Positions 28,006-41,466 of a DNA stretch of 64,000 nucleotides are shown here, in pieces. Made by a program: the position numbers and the translations under genes. The stretch covers positions 310,001 through 374,000 of the forward strand of contig NZ_JASSOT010000063.1 of NCBI RefSeq assembly GCF_030238365.1, given 5' to 3'. Origin of the DNA: Lelliottia wanjuensis. GTDB lineage: Bacteria; Pseudomonadota; Gammaproteobacteria; Enterobacterales; Enterobacteriaceae. The notes under the pieces were generated by a model that worked only from the letters and a program-made list of their open reading frames with translations, made no database searches and had not been told where the DNA came from. How positions within the stretch are numbered: position 1 is the stretch's first letter; each line of letters opens with the position of its first letter.

Positions 28006-28048
28006 AATGGCGGTAAATAGCGACAAAAAACCAGGTTATTTGACGAAT
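28006..28048. promoter_or_regulatory. FlhD4C2 operator between fliE and fliF
   Basis: Two inverted half sites: AATGG-CGGT-AAATAGCG (28006-28022) and, after 11 bases, GGTTATTT-GA-CGAAT (28034-28048). They follow the published consensus AAYGS-N2-3-AAATARCG in inverted arrangement with a 10-12-base spacer; the first half has one extra spacer base. The site is placed to activate both the divergent fliE and fliFGHIJK class 2 promoters. A symmetric TATATATA sequence near 28084-28091 could serve as -10. Confidence 0.75.
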
Positions 28049-28177
28049 CGAAAATCCGGATTCATCAAATAATAGCTCGGCCATATATATGGAACTTTTG
28101 TCGTGTTTGCCGACCCGGGAGTTAGTTTTGTTTCACTACACGAATAACATCATCCACCACGAGCCACGAGGTGCGCT

Positions 28178-31550
<3,373 letters not shown>

Positions 31551-31551
<1 letters not shown>

Positions 31552-32921
31552 TGACCGCCCGTCTGACGCGCTGGCTGAACACGCTCGACAACTTTGAAAC
31601 GAAGATGGCGCAACTGCCATCTGTTCGTCGTTATGGCCGTCTGACCCGTGCCACCGGGCTGGTGCTGGAAGCCACCGGCTTACAGCTGCCGCTCGGCGCA
31701 ACCTGCGTGATTGAACGCCAGGACCAGAACGAAACGCGCGAAGTCGAAAGCGAAGTCGTCGGCTTCAACGGCCAGCGCCTGTTTTTGATGCCCCTCGAAG
31801 AGGTGGAAGGCATTCTCCCCGGCGCGCGTGTGTACGCGAAAAACAACTCCGGCGACGGGCTGCACAGCGGTAAGCAATTACCCCTCGGTCCGGCGCTGTT
31901 AGGCCGTGTCCTCGACGGTGCAGGGAAACCGCTCGACGGACTGCCCGCACCGGACACCACCGAAACCGGGGCGCTGATCACTCAGCCGTTTAACCCGCTG
32001 CAACGTACCGCCATCGAACACGTGCTGGATACGGGCGTGCGCCCAATCAACGCCCTGCTGACCGTCGGTCGCGGGCAGCGTATGGGCCTGTTCGCCGGTT
32101 CCGGTGTCGGTAAATCGGTACTGCTCGGGATGATGGCGCGTTACACCGAAGCCGACGTGATTGTCGTGGGGCTGATCGGCGAACGTGGCCGCGAAGTTAA
32201 AGATTTTATCGAGAACATTCTCGGGGCCGATGGCCGCGCGCGTTCGGTGGTGATCGCCGCTCCGGCGGATGTCTCCCCGCTGCTGCGTATGCAGGGTGCG
32301 GCCTATGCGACCCGTATTGCCGAAGATTTTCGCGATCGCGGCCAGCACGTGCTGCTGATTATGGACTCCCTGACCCGCTACGCGATGGCCCAGCGTGAAA
32401 TCGCGCTGGCGATCGGCGAACCCCCGGCGACCAAAGGCTATCCGCCGTCGGTGTTTGCCAAACTGCCTGCGCTGGTTGAACGCGCAGGGAACGGGGTGAG
32501 CGGCGGCGGTTCGGTCACCGCGTTTTATACGGTCCTGACCGAAGGCGATGACCAGCAGGACCCGATTGCCGACTCGGCGCGTGCGATCCTCGACGGTCAC
32601 ATTGTGCTTTCCCGTCATCTGGCGGAAGCGGGCCACTATCCGGCGATCGACATTGAAGCCTCAATCAGCCGTGCGATGACCGCGCTGATTAGCGAAAAAC
32701 ATTACGCCCGCGTGCGTAACTTTAAACAACTGCTTTCCAGCTTCCAGCGTAACCGCGATCTGGTGAGCGTCGGGGCCTATGCCAAAGGCAGCGACCCGAT
32801 GCTCGACAAGGCGATTGCGCTTTGGCCTCAGCTGGAGGCGTTCTTGCAACAAGGTATTTTTGAACGTGCCGACTGGGAAGATTCTCTCCAGGCTTTGGAT
32901 CTGATATTCCCGCAGGTGTAA
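31551..32921 (+). CDS. fliI: Flagellum-specific export ATPase FliI
   Basis: 456 residues from the ATG at 31551. Homologous to F1 ATPase beta: Walker A GSGVGKS at 183-189, Walker B in [18 protein letters not shown], and the catalytic glutamate region [11 protein letters not shown]. It energises delivery of export substrates to the FlhAB/FliPQR gate. A 30-base in-frame extension upstream lies within fliH and is not supported. Confidence 0.97.
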
Positions 32922-32942
32922 CACAGGTGGAGGGCGAAGATC

Positions 32943-33386
32943 ATGGCGCAACATGGCGCATTAGCGACGCTAAAAGATCTGGCTGAAAAAGAAGTTGATG
33001 ATGCCGCACTGCAGCTTGGCGCAATGCGACGCGGATATCAGCAGGCTGAAGAACAGTTGACGATGTTAATCGACTATCAGCACGAATATCGCACCAACCT
33101 CAATACCGATATGTCACAGGGCATTGGCAGCCAGCGCTGGATTAACTATCAGCAGTTTATTCAGACGCTGGAAAAGGCGATCGAACAGCATCGCCAGCAG
33201 CTGACCCAGTGGGACCAGAAAGTCGATAAGGCACTCAATTTCTGGCGAGAAAAGAAGCAGCGACTTCAGGCCTGGACTACGCTTCAGGATCGACAGACCG
33301 CCGCGACCCTGCTTGCCGAAAACCGCCTCGATCAGAAGAAAATGGATGAGTTTGCCCAGCGCGCATCAATGAGGAAAACGGAATGA
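32943..33386 (+). CDS. fliJ: Flagellar export protein FliJ
   Basis: 147 residues, full length. An all-helical coiled-coil protein rich in Gln, Lys and Glu; it fits into the FliI hexamer like the gamma subunit of F1 and links it to FlhA. Preceded by GGAGGG. It overlaps fliK by 4 bases (ATGA). Confidence 0.95.
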   Translation: MAQHGALATLKDLAEKEVDDAALQLGAMRRGYQQAEEQLTMLIDYQHEYRTNLNTDMSQGIGSQRWINYQQFIQTLEKAIEQHRQQLTQWDQKVDKALNFWREKKQRLQAWTTLQDRQTAATLLAENRLDQKKMDEFAQRASMRKTE

Positions 33387-34606
33387 TCACACTGCAACAA
33401 CTGCTGATGACCGACCCTGACCTGTCCGGCGGCACGCAGACGGGTAAAGGCGCCGAGGGCGCACAAGATTTTCTCTCCCTGCTGGCGGGTGCCTTAACGG
33501 ACACCGCAGGCCAGGGCCAGGGCAAAGACGCCCCGCTGACGCTGGCGTCCCTGAAAGCTGCCACCAGCAAGCTGTCGAAAGAGGCGATCCTGAAGGACGG
33601 CGATAGCACCCTTCAGACCAAACTCGCCTCTCTGCTGGCGCGTCAGGATCAGATCGCCGCCGACGGTGCCGCGAAAACCGCACCGCTGGAAGGTCTGGTG
33701 GGGGGCCTGCTGCCTGCCACCCACGGCGATGCGCTGAAAGCCCTGACCGGCCAGGCGCAAAAAGAAGAGACTAAAACTGACCTGAACGATGAAGAGCTCG
33801 CCGGGCTGAGCGCCCTGATGGCGATGCTGCCGCACCAGCAGACGGCGACGGCGGCCATCTCGCCATCGACCACCGCCGGTGAGATCGCGACACAGCCTGC
33901 GGGCGTCGCCTCCTCTTCATCACGCAATGCGATGTTGAATGCCGATGTTGCCATCAACAGCAAAGTGCAGGCCAATACCGGGGATGCCGAGCGCTCCACC
34001 CTGTCGGCCAGCGTCCAGCCGTTAACGCCGGTGGCGGAAGCGGTCGCCGCGAAGCATGAAGCGATCAGCGCCGCCTCTTCGACGACATCGAGCGCAACCT
34101 TGTCCCCGATTCTGGCGAACAGTATCAGCGCACCGCCCCCTGCCGTTGCGGCACCTGCGGCGGTGATCAGCCAGCCGCTGGGGACACACGAGTGGCAGCA
34201 GGCGATTAGCCAGCACGTCACTTTGTATACCAAACAGGGCCAGCAGAGCGCGGAACTGCATTTACACCCGGAAGAACTGGGACAAGTGCAAATTTCGCTT
34301 AAACTTGATGATAACCAGGCACAGCTGCAGATGGTTTCCGCCCACGGCAGCGTACGTGCTGCGCTGGAAGCGGCGCTGCCGATGCTACGCACCTCGCTTG
34401 CCGAGAATGGCATTCAGCTGGCGCAAAGCACCATCAGCAGTGAAAGCTTCGCAGGCCAACAGCAGCAGTCCTCTCAGCAGCAACAGCAGGCCTCGCGCTC
34501 CGGCCAGCAGGGTGGATTTAACGACGAAAGTGAAGAACTGCTGGCAACGCCTGCGGCACTGCAGTCCGCCGCGCGTGGCAACAGCGCCGTAGACATCTTT
34601 GCCTAA
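33383..34606 (+). CDS. fliK: Flagellar hook-length control protein FliK
   Basis: 407 residues. The N-terminal two thirds are Ala/Thr/Ser-rich and disordered, the secreted ruler. The C-terminal substrate-switch domain is conserved: [20 protein letters not shown] (about 292-311) and [14 protein letters not shown] Gln-rich run follows (about 354-368). It measures the hook and switches export to filament proteins through FlhB. Confidence 0.95.
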   Translation: MITLQQLLMTDPDLSGGTQTGKGAEGAQDFLSLLAGALTDTAGQGQGKDAPLTLASLKAATSKLSKEAILKDGDSTLQTKLASLLARQDQIAADGAAKTAPLEGLVGGLLPATHGDALKALTGQAQKEETKTDLNDEELAGLSALMAMLPHQQTATAAISPSTTAGEIATQPAGVASSSSRNAMLNADVAINSKVQANTGDAERSTLSASVQPLTPVAEAVAAKHEAISAASSTTSSATLSPILANSISAPPPAVAAPAAVISQPLGTHEWQQAISQHVTLYTKQGQQSAELHLHPEELGQVQISLKLDDNQAQLQMVSAHGSVRAALEAALPMLRTSLAENGIQLAQSTISSESFAGQQQQSSQQQQQASRSGQQGGFNDESEELLATPAALQSAARGNSAVDIFA

Positions 34607-34711
34607 ACGCCAGAGGTAGCGTGATTATCTCCGTCTTTTCCACGCTTTGACCAAAGCAGGACGCGGGATAATCACTGTATTAGCTGTACCGAAACAGGAA
34701 GCTCGTATCAG

Positions 34712-35179
34712 ATGACTGACTCCGCTATCACCAAAAAAAGCAAGCGCTCCATTTGGGTGCCGCTGCTGGTGTTAATTACACTCGCCGCATGTGCGACCGC
34801 TGGCTATAGTTACTGGCGTTCACAACAAGCGCCGTCAGCCGCTGCCCATGCAGAACCCCCGCCGCCTCCGGCACCGGTCTTTTTCGCACTGGATACCTTC
34901 ACCGTTAACCTCGGTGATGCGGATCGTGTGCTGTATGTCGGCATTACCCTGCGCCTGAAAGATGACGCAACTCGCACCCGTCTGAGCGAATACCTGCCAG
35001 AAGTGCGTAGCCGCCTGTTACTGCTTTTCTCTCGTCAGGACGCCTCCGGGCTTGCCACCGATGACGGGAAGCAAAAGCTGGTCGAGGCCATCAAACAAAC
35101 GCTGGCAGCGCCACTGGTAGCAGGTCAACCTAAGCAGGAAGTCACTGACGTTCTGTACACAGCTTTCATCCTGCGGTAG
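34712..35179 (+). CDS. fliL: Flagellar basal-body-associated protein FliL
   Basis: 155 residues with one membrane span at about 16-37 ([20 protein letters not shown]) after a short basic cytoplasmic tail, then a Pro-rich linker and a periplasmic domain. FliL supports the stator and rod under load. It is the first gene of fliLMNOPQR. The 105-base gap from fliK contains a 9-bp inverted repeat, GTGATTATC (34621-34629) and GATAATCAC, whose role I cannot assign. Confidence 0.95.
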   Translation: MTDSAITKKSKRSIWVPLLVLITLAACATAGYSYWRSQQAPSAAAHAEPPPPPAPVFFALDTFTVNLGDADRVLYVGITLRLKDDATRTRLSEYLPEVRSRLLLLFSRQDASGLATDDGKQKLVEAIKQTLAAPLVAGQPKQEVTDVLYTAFILR

Positions 35180-35183
35180 AGAC

Positions 35184-36188
35184 ATGGGCGATAGTATTCT
35201 TTCTCAAGCGGAAATCGATGCGCTGCTCAACGGCGACAGCGAGAAGAGCGATGATCCCGTACCGGGACAGGGTGGCGAATCTGATATTCGCCCCTATGAC
35301 CCGAATACCCAGCGTCGCGTGGTGCGCGAGCGCCTGCAGGCGCTGGAGATCATCAACGAACGTTTTGCACGTCAGTTCCGTATGGGGCTGTTTAACCTGC
35401 TGCGTCGTAGCCCGGACATTACCGTCGGGGCAATCCGCATTCAGCCTTATCATGAGTTTGCCCGCAACCTGCCGGTGCCAACTAACCTTAACCTGATCCA
35501 CCTGAAACCGCTGCGTGGCACCGGGCTGTTCGTGTTTTCTCCGAGCCTGGTCTTTATCGCCGTGGATAACCTGTTTGGCGGTGACGGTCGCTTCCCGACG
35601 AAAGTCGAAGGACGCGAATTTACCCATACTGAACAGCGTGTGATTAACCGCATGCTGAAGCTGGCGCTGGAATCTTACAGCGACGCCTGGAAAGCGATTA
35701 ACCCGCTGGAAGTGGAGTACGTGCGTTCGGAGATGCAGGTGAAATTCACCAACATCACCACCTCGCCAAACGACATCGTCGTCAATACCCCGTTCCACGT
35801 GGAAATCGGCAACCTGACCGGTGAGTTTAATATCTGTCTGCCGTTCAGCATGATTGAGCCGCTGCGCGAAGTGCTGGTGAACCCACCGCTGGAAAACTCA
35901 CGCCATGAGGATCAGAACTGGCGCGAGAATCTGGTGCGTCAGGTGCAGCATTCACAGCTTGAACTGGTGGCGAGCTTTGCGGATATCCCGCTGCGTTTGT
36001 CCCAGATCCTGAAATTACAACCCGGCGATGTGCTGCCGATAGAAAAACCGGACCGCATTATTGCCCATGTGGATGGCGTCCCGGTATTGACCAGCCAGTA
36101 CGGCACCGTTAACGGTCAATACGCGCTACGCGTTGAGCACTTGATCAATCCGATATTGAATTCGCTGAATGAGGAACAGCCCAAATGA
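35184..36188 (+). CDS. fliM: Flagellar motor switch protein FliM
   Basis: 334 residues, as in E. coli. The N-terminal CheY-P-binding peptide ILSQAEIDALLNG is intact, followed by the CheC-like middle domain and a SpoA-type C-terminus (LPIEKPDRIIAHVDGVPVL). It converts CheY-P binding into a change of rotation. It starts 4 bases after fliL and overlaps fliN by 4. Confidence 0.97.
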   Translation: MGDSILSQAEIDALLNGDSEKSDDPVPGQGGESDIRPYDPNTQRRVVRERLQALEIINERFARQFRMGLFNLLRRSPDITVGAIRIQPYHEFARNLPVPTNLNLIHLKPLRGTGLFVFSPSLVFIAVDNLFGGDGRFPTKVEGREFTHTEQRVINRMLKLALESYSDAWKAINPLEVEYVRSEMQVKFTNITTSPNDIVVNTPFHVEIGNLTGEFNICLPFSMIEPLREVLVNPPLENSRHEDQNWRENLVRQVQHSQLELVASFADIPLRLSQILKLQPGDVLPIEKPDRIIAHVDGVPVLTSQYGTVNGQYALRVEHLINPILNSLNEEQPK

Positions 36189-36598
36189 GTGACATGAACA
36201 ATCCGTCCGATGAAAACAGCGGAGCACTGGACGATCTGTGGGCTGATGCGTTAAACGAGCAACAGGCTACCCCGAGCAAAAGCGCGGCGGAAGCGGTGTT
36301 TCAGCAGTTAGGCGGCGGTGACGTCAGCGGTACGCTGCAGGATATCGATCTGATTATGGATATCCCGGTAAAACTGACCGTTGAGCTGGGTCGTACCCGG
36401 ATGACCATCAAAGAGCTGCTGCGCCTGACGCAGGGTTCCGTGGTGGCGCTGGAAGGTCTGGCCGGTGAGCCGCTGGATATCCTGATCAACGGCTATCTGA
36501 TTGCCCAGGGAGAAGTGGTGGTCGTGGCCGATAAATACGGCGTGCGTATTACCGACATCATTACCCCGTCCGAACGTATGCGTCGTCTGAGCCGCTAA
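36185..36598 (+). CDS. fliN: Flagellar motor switch protein FliN
   Basis: 137 residues. The C-terminal SpoA domain (IPVKLTVELGRTRMTIKELL and GYLIAQGEVVVVADKYGVRIT) forms the base of the C ring and is the FliH docking site. An acidic N-terminal extension precedes it, normal for the family. It overlaps the fliM stop. Confidence 0.97.
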   Translation: MSDMNNPSDENSGALDDLWADALNEQQATPSKSAAEAVFQQLGGGDVSGTLQDIDLIMDIPVKLTVELGRTRMTIKELLRLTQGSVVALEGLAGEPLDILINGYLIAQGEVVVVADKYGVRITDIITPSERMRRLSR

Positions 36599-36600
36599 GT

Positions 36601-36975
36601 ATGAAAACCCAGGCAACAGTATCTCAACCCTCTGCGGTGCCCGGCTCGCCGCTGCTCCAGGTGAGCGGTGCGCTGTTCGGTATTATTGCCTTTATTCTGA
36701 TTGCCGCGTGGCTGGTCAAACGTTTTGGCCTGGCGGGTAAAACCGCCCTCACGCGCGGTCTGAAAGTGAGCGCCAGTACGTCGCTCGGCCCGCGGGAACG
36801 CGTGGTGATTGTTGAAGTAGAAGATGCGCGCCTGGTATTGGGCGTGACTGCAACGCAAATTAATGTGCTGCATAAACTGCCTCCTGCGCCGGAAACCGTG
36901 CCAGAGAGTGCAGAGAGTTCAGCGGATTTTCAGTCCGTTATGAAGAGTTTGCTTAAGCGTTCCGGGAGATCCTGA
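36601..36975 (+). CDS. fliO: Flagellar export component FliO
   Basis: 124 residues with a membrane segment at about 22-41 ([20 protein letters not shown]) and a cytoplasmic domain ([19 protein letters not shown]). FliO acts as a scaffold for FliP ring assembly in the export gate. It starts two bases after fliN and overlaps fliP by one base. FliO proteins vary strongly in length and are often missed. Confidence 0.93.
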   Translation: MKTQATVSQPSAVPGSPLLQVSGALFGIIAFILIAAWLVKRFGLAGKTALTRGLKVSASTSLGPRERVVIVEVEDARLVLGVTATQINVLHKLPPAPETVPESAESSADFQSVMKSLLKRSGRS

Positions 36976-37712
36976 TGCGCCGTGTGTTATCCCTTACGCT
37001 GGCAGGCCTCTGCCTGTTTGCTCCTGCCGTGCATGCCCAGTTACCCGGTCTGATTTCAACCCCGATGGCGGGCGGCGGCCAGAGCTGGTCTCTGCCGGTT
37101 CAGACGCTGGTGTTTATCACCGCCCTGACCTTTATTCCGGCGGTGTTGCTGATGATGACCAGCTTCACCCGCATCATCATCGTCTTTGGTTTGCTGCGAA
37201 ATGCGCTCGGTACGCCGTCTGCGCCGCCGAACCAGGTGATGCTTGGCTTAGCCCTGTTCCTGACCTTCTTTATTATGTCGCCGGTGATCGACAAGATTTA
37301 CGCCGACGCCTATCAGCCGTTCAGTGAAGACAAAATCTCGATGCAGGTGGCGCTCGAAAAAGGCGCTCAGCCGCTGCGTGAATTTATGCTGCGTCAGACC
37401 CGTGAAGCGGACCTCGCCCTGTTTGCCCGTCTGGCGAATGCCGGCCCGATGCAAGGCCCGGAAGCGGTGCCGATGCGCATTCTGCTGCCTGCGTACGTGA
37501 CCAGCGAGCTGAAAACCGCGTTCCAGATTGGTTTCACCATTTTTATTCCGTTCCTGATTATCGACCTGGTGATCGCCAGCGTCCTGATGGCGCTCGGGAT
37601 GATGATGGTGCCCCCCGCCTCCATTGCCCTGCCCTTTAAGATCATGCTCTTTGTGCTGGTCGACGGCTGGCAACTGCTGGTCGGGTCGCTGGCGCAGAGT
37701 TTCTACAGTTGA
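36975..37712 (+). CDS. fliP: Flagellar export gate protein FliP
   Basis: 245 residues, the E. coli length. A signal peptide (cleaved near VHA-QLPG, about 22-23) precedes four membrane segments; [27 protein letters not shown] is the signature loop in which I see the conserved RNALGT. Five FliP with FliQ and FliR make the export pore. Confidence 0.97.
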   Translation: MRRVLSLTLAGLCLFAPAVHAQLPGLISTPMAGGGQSWSLPVQTLVFITALTFIPAVLLMMTSFTRIIIVFGLLRNALGTPSAPPNQVMLGLALFLTFFIMSPVIDKIYADAYQPFSEDKISMQVALEKGAQPLREFMLRQTREADLALFARLANAGPMQGPEAVPMRILLPAYVTSELKTAFQIGFTIFIPFLIIDLVIASVLMALGMMMVPPASIALPFKIMLFVLVDGWQLLVGSLAQSFYS

Positions 37713-37722
37713 GGCGCGCCCA

Positions 37723-37992
37723 ATGACTCCTGAATCGGTCATGATGATGGGCACGGAGGCGATGAAAATCGCCATCTCCGTTGCCTCTCCTCTTCTGCTG
37801 GTGGCCCTGATCACCGGTCTTGTTATCAGTATTTTGCAGGCGGCGACGCAGATTAACGAAATGACCCTGTCGTTCATTCCGAAAATCATCGCTGTGTTTG
37901 TCACCATTATCGTTGCCGGGCCGTGGATGCTGAACCTGTTGCTGGACTACATGCGCAACCTGTTTACCAACCTGCCCTACATCATCGGCTGA
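37723..37992 (+). CDS. fliQ: Flagellar export gate protein FliQ
   Basis: 89 residues from the ATG at 37723; the longer in-frame extension within fliP is not real. Two membrane hairpins (about 16-38 and 53-75) with the family motif QAATQINEMTLSFIPKI between them. It starts 10 bases after fliP and ends 8 bases before fliR. Confidence 0.96.
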   Translation: MTPESVMMMGTEAMKIAISVASPLLLVALITGLVISILQAATQINEMTLSFIPKIIAVFVTIIVAGPWMLNLLLDYMRNLFTNLPYIIG

Positions 37993-38000
37993 CGGGCTGA

Positions 38001-38795
38001 ATGCTACATTTCACCAGCGATCAGTTCATGGGCTGGCTCGGCCTCTACTTCTGGCCGCTGCTGCGCATCATGGCGCTGATCATGAGCGCGCCCATCTTCA
38101 GTGAAAAATCGATCCCCAAACGCGTGAAAATCGGTCTGGGGATGGCGATTACTTTTGTGGTTGCCCCGACGCTCCCGCCCGTTGACGTGCCGATTTTCTC
38201 TCCTCAGGCGGTCTGGATGGCGCTGCAGCAGATCCTGATCGGCGTGGCGATTGGCTTTACCATGCAGCTGGCGTTTGCGGCGGTGCGTACCGCCGGTGAA
38301 CTTATCGGCCTGCAGATGGGGCTCTCTTTCGCCACCTTCATCGATCCGGCGAGCCACCTCAACATGCCGGTGCTGGCGCGTATCATCGATATGCTGGCGA
38401 TGCTGCTGTTCCTGAGCTTCAACGGTCACCTGTGGCTGATCTCGATGCTGGTGGATACCTTCCACACGCTGCCGATTGGCGGCAACCCGGTCAACAGCAA
38501 TGCCTTCCTGGCGCTGGTGCGCGCCGCCGGGCTGATTTTCCTCAATGGTCTGATGCTGGCCCTGCCGGTCATCACCCTGCTCCTCACGGTGAACCTGGCG
38601 CTGGGACTCCTGAACCGTATGGCGCCGCAGCTGTCGGTATTTGTCATCGGCTTCCCGGTCACCCTGACCGTCGGCCTGATATTGATGGCCCTGTTAATGC
38701 CCCTGATCGCCCCCTTCTGCGAACATTTATTTGGCGAATTGTTTACTTTATTGACGGATATTGTTCACGAGCTACCCAGAAATATTAATCCCTGA
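38001..38795 (+). CDS. fliR: Flagellar export gate protein FliR
   Basis: 264 residues, about six membrane segments. It closes the FliPQR pore and contacts FlhB. The family stretch [16 protein letters not shown] lies near 104-119. Last gene of the fliL operon; 284 bases with no gene follow before rcsA. Confidence 0.96.
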   Translation: MLHFTSDQFMGWLGLYFWPLLRIMALIMSAPIFSEKSIPKRVKIGLGMAITFVVAPTLPPVDVPIFSPQAVWMALQQILIGVAIGFTMQLAFAAVRTAGELIGLQMGLSFATFIDPASHLNMPVLARIIDMLAMLLFLSFNGHLWLISMLVDTFHTLPIGGNPVNSNAFLALVRAAGLIFLNGLMLALPVITLLLTVNLALGLLNRMAPQLSVFVIGFPVTLTVGLILMALLMPLIAPFCEHLFGELFTLLTDIVHELPRNINP

Positions 38796-38812
38796 TATTT
38801 ATATTGTCTCTG

Positions 38813-38826
38813 TGAGGATATTCCTA
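38813..38826 (+). promoter_or_regulatory. RcsAB box upstream of rcsA
   Basis: TGAGGATATTCCTA matches the RcsAB consensus TAAGRATATTCYTA at 13 of 14 positions. It lies 254 bases before the rcsA start in an AT-rich gap, consistent with the known autoregulation of rcsA through RcsA-RcsB. I see no other clear element in the gap 38827-39079. Confidence 0.75.
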
Positions 38827-39079
38827 AAATAAAACATGAAAAACATCTACCAGGATATATCTGGTGCGGTTTATTTGTTTTTATGCCCCTCACAATACTC
38901 AACATTTACTTTACTTTAAGATGATTCCTGGCAAATTATACGTAACTTTACGGGATAGTGAGTCCGCCTGAAAGTCTTTGTTTTGCTCACAGGTTAATAA
39001 CCGTTTCCATCCCGTATGGCTGTTTATGAGCTCTCAGGCAGATGGTGAATTATCGTTACGCATTGAGTGAGGGTATGCC

Positions 39080-39703
39080 ATGTCAACGATCATTATGGAT
39101 TTATGCAGTTACACCCGGCTAGGGCTAACCGGGTACCTGGCAAGCAGAGGGGTTAAAAAGCGAGACATCAACGATGTGCATGATGTTGGTGAACTTGAAG
39201 CCGCTTGTGATACTTACAAGCCCGGCGTGGTGTTTATTAATGAGGACTGTTTCATTCACGATCCAGCCAACAGTCAGCACATCAAGCAGATCATTAATCA
39301 ACATCCTAAAACCCTGTTTATTGTTTTTATGGCGATCGCAAATATCCATTTCGATGAATATCTGTTAGTCCGTAAAAACCTATTAATCAGTTCTAAATCA
39401 ATTAAACCCGAGTCGCTGGATGACATTTTGGGTGATTATTTGAATAAAGAGACAAAGAGTGTAGCGGAGTTTAACATACCCACGCTATCATTAAGCCGCA
39501 CTGAATCAAGTATGCTGCGAATGTGGATGGCCGGACAGGGCACAATTCAAATTTCCGACCAGATGAACATCAAAGCAAAAACGGTTTCGTCACATAAGGG
39601 TAATATTAAAAGGAAAATAAAAACGCATAATAAACAGGTCATCTATCATGTTGTTCGTCTGACGGATAATGTGACCAACGGTATTTTTGTCAATATGCGC
39701 TAA
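39080..39703 (+). CDS. rcsA: Capsule activator RcsA
   Basis: 207 residues, normal length. A LuxR-type helix-turn-helix is at the C-terminus ([23 protein letters not shown], then [19 protein letters not shown]), and the N-terminus replaces a receiver domain. It pairs with RcsB to activate colanic acid genes and to repress flhDC, thereby opposing the flagellar genes next to it. It is a Lon substrate in E. coli, and its synthesis responds to DsrA, encoded 650 bases downstream. Confidence 0.96.
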   Translation: MSTIIMDLCSYTRLGLTGYLASRGVKKRDINDVHDVGELEAACDTYKPGVVFINEDCFIHDPANSQHIKQIINQHPKTLFIVFMAIANIHFDEYLLVRKNLLISSKSIKPESLDDILGDYLNKETKSVAEFNIPTLSLSRTESSMLRMWMAGQGTIQISDQMNIKAKTVSSHKGNIKRKIKTHNKQVIYHVVRLTDNVTNGIFVNMR

Positions 39704-39727
39704 TTCTTAAACTCTTCACACAATATC

Positions 39728-39757
39728 AATCTCTGGCCTGGCCAGAGATTTTTCGTT
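39728..39757 (+). terminator. rcsA terminator
   Basis: ATCTCTGGC / GCCAGAGAT-type stem with a short loop, followed by TTTTTCGTTTT, 25 bases after the rcsA stop. Confidence 0.85.
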
Positions 39758-39795
39758 TTAACGGCCGGGTAAGTTCGCCCTCACCCGACGCGCCA

Positions 39796-39990
39796 TTATT
39801 CAGATTCCGCTTTTTCCACAAAGATCCCGTCAGAATGACCAATCTCGTTAAAGAACCAGATGCCGAGCGGGTAATCTTCCAGCGACACCAGATACATGAT
39901 GCCCTCGTTAAACTGTTCCACTGCCAGTACTACGCCTGGGCGGCGCGGTCCGCCGTCCGTCTTGACGGTGACCCGATCGTTGACCTTCAT
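39796..39990 (-). CDS. dsrB: DsrB family protein
   Basis: 64 residues from the ATG at 39990 with AGGAGG-like sequence upstream; a longer frame to 40026 is not supported. It matches E. coli DsrB ([31 protein letters not shown]), an uncharacterised small protein linked to sigma-S expression. It is convergent with rcsA. Confidence 0.92.
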   Translation of the reverse strand: MKVNDRVTVKTDGGPRRPGVVLAVEQFNEGIMYLVSLEDYPLGIWFFNEIGHSDGIFVEKAESE

Positions 39991-40118
39991 AAAATCCTCC
40001 TGTGGTTTTGAGCCAGTGTAGAACAAAACGCAGCAACTGGCAGCGGGTGCACGCGTGAGTGACGCTTTTGTGGGCAGTCTATACTTAACCCTGAAGACGG
40101 CGAAATGAGGTACGAGGA

Positions 40119-40346
40119 ATGAAGACCGCGAAAGAGTACAGCGACACCGCGAAACGCGAAGTCAGCGTCGATGTCGATGCCCTGCTGGCCGCGATTAATG
40201 AAATCAGCGAAGGCGAAGTGCGCCGCTCGGAGGAAGATCCCACGCGTGTGAGCATCGACGGGCGTGACTATCACACCTACCGCGAGCTGGCCGAGGCGTT
40301 TGAGCTGGATATTCATGATTTCAGCATCAGCGAAGTGAACCGTTGA
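40119..40346 (+). CDS. yodD: YodD, small stress-related protein
   Basis: 75 residues, almost the same as E. coli YodD over the first 32. An acidic soluble protein with no known domain; in E. coli it is induced by acid and peroxide stress, but its function is unknown. It converges on the dsrA gene, whose terminator starts 4 bases after the yodD stop and would serve both. Confidence 0.92.
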   Translation: MKTAKEYSDTAKREVSVDVDALLAAINEISEGEVRRSEEDPTRVSIDGRDYHTYRELAEAFELDIHDFSISEVNR

Positions 40347-40350
40347 GGCG

Positions 40351-40441
40351 AAAAAAATCCCGGTCATGGGGATGACCGGGATGAAACTTGCTTATGCAAG
40401 AAGCACTTGTAAATTCGTTACACCAGGAAATCTGATGTGGG
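40351..40441 (-). ncRNA. dsrA: Small regulatory RNA DsrA
   Basis: The minus strand reads a close copy of E. coli DsrA. The rpoS-pairing 5' stem has CATCAGATTTCCTGGTGTAA, with CGAATTT after it; the middle hairpin has AAGTGCTTCTTGC and AAGCAAGTTTCATCCCG; a terminator stem (CCCGGTCAT / ATGACCGGG) ends in seven T. About 91 nt against 87 in E. coli. The 5' end is set by alignment. DsrA with Hfq activates rpoS translation at low temperature and represses hns, and through H-NS affects rcsA. It lies in its conserved position near rcsA. Confidence 0.92.
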
Positions 40442-40445
40442 ATTT

Positions 40446-40474
40446 ACCTTATCCCCAATAAAATTGCATGACAA
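40446..40474 (-). promoter_or_regulatory. dsrA promoter
   Basis: Minus strand TTGTCA (complement 40469-40474), 17-base spacer, TAAGGT (complement 40446-40451), ending 4 bases before the inferred DsrA 5' end. The weak -10 suits the temperature-dependent promoter known for dsrA. Confidence 0.65.
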
Positions 40475-40638
40475 GGATATATTCCTGTCGAAAATGATTT
40501 CCGTCACAACCTTCAGTTTTAGTTATGAATCGCGGCCCTTGCCGCATGCGGGTCAGCGGGATCGGTTCCGAAAACGGGAGAGCTTATGCTTACCCGGTTT
40601 TAGGATTAATCTCAGGCACACAGGCTTCAGGAGACGCT

Positions 40639-41466
40639 ATGTCCTTACTTAAGGAGACACTGCTGATATTTACCGATCTGGACGGTACGCTGCTGGATAT
40701 CCACACCTACGACTGGCGACCTGCCGCGCCCTGGCTGGATAAACTACAGGACCATCAGATCCCGGTCATTTTATGCAGCAGTAAAACGGCGGCGGAGACC
40801 CTCGAAATCCAGCAGGATCTGGGGCTGGAAGGGTTGCCCTTTATTGCCGAAAACGGGGCGGTGATCCAGCTGGATGTGCGCTGGGACGATCACCCCAACG
40901 CCCCGCGCCTGATCAACGGCACGCCGCACAGTGAAATCCGCAGCCTCATCGATCCCATTCGCGAACGCAGCGGGTATAAATTCACCACTTTCGATGACGT
41001 CGACGAACGGGTGATCGGCGAATGGACCGGGCTAAACCGCGAGCGTTCGGCACTGGCCCGTCTGCACGAAGCCTCAATCACCCTCATCTGGCGCGACAGC
41101 GACGAGCGGATGACGCAGTTTGAATCTGAGCTGGTGCAGCTCGGGTTGAAGTTCGTGCAGGGCGCGCGCTTCTGGCACATTCTGGATGCGCGGGGCGGGA
41201 AGGATCAGGCGGTCAACTGGCTGATTGATGAGTACCGCAAACGCGAAGGTTTTGTACCGACAACGATCGGGCTGGGCGACGGACCCAACGACGCCCCCCT
41301 GCTCGATAACGTCGATTACGCCGTGGTGGTGAAAGGCATTAACCGCCACGGTATTCAGCTCCAGGAAGATATTCCTGAGCGGGTCTACCACACCACCCAA
41401 CCGGGACCGGAAGGCTGGCGTGAAGGACTCGATCATTTCTTATCGGCGTCGCGCCACACCACCTGA
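40639..41466 (+). CDS. mpgP: Mannosyl-3-phosphoglycerate phosphatase-like HAD protein
   Basis: 275 residues from the ATG at 40639 after CAGGAG; the in-frame ATG at 40525 lies in the promoter region and adds a non-homologous leader. HAD motif I DLDGTLLD (about 13-20), motif II CSSK and the late motif [12 protein letters not shown] are present, with a Cof-type cap. E. coli YedP is the homologue, assigned by similarity to the phosphatase making mannosylglycerate; no synthase is present here, so the natural substrate is open. It converges on dgcQ with a 34-base overlap. Confidence 0.88.
   Translation: MSLLKETLLIFTDLDGTLLDIHTYDWRPAAPWLDKLQDHQIPVILCSSKTAAETLEIQQDLGLEGLPFIAENGAVIQLDVRWDDHPNAPRLINGTPHSEIRSLIDPIRERSGYKFTTFDDVDERVIGEWTGLNRERSALARLHEASITLIWRDSDERMTQFESELVQLGLKFVQGARFWHILDARGGKDQAVNWLIDEYRKREGFVPTTIGLGDGPNDAPLLDNVDYAVVVKGINRHGIQLQEDIPERVYHTTQPGPEGWREGLDHFLSASRHTT

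Noticed and set aside
40525-40638. Upstream in-frame ATG extending mpgP by 38 codons
   Set aside because: The extension has no similarity to the family, and the ATG at 40639 has a good ribosome site.
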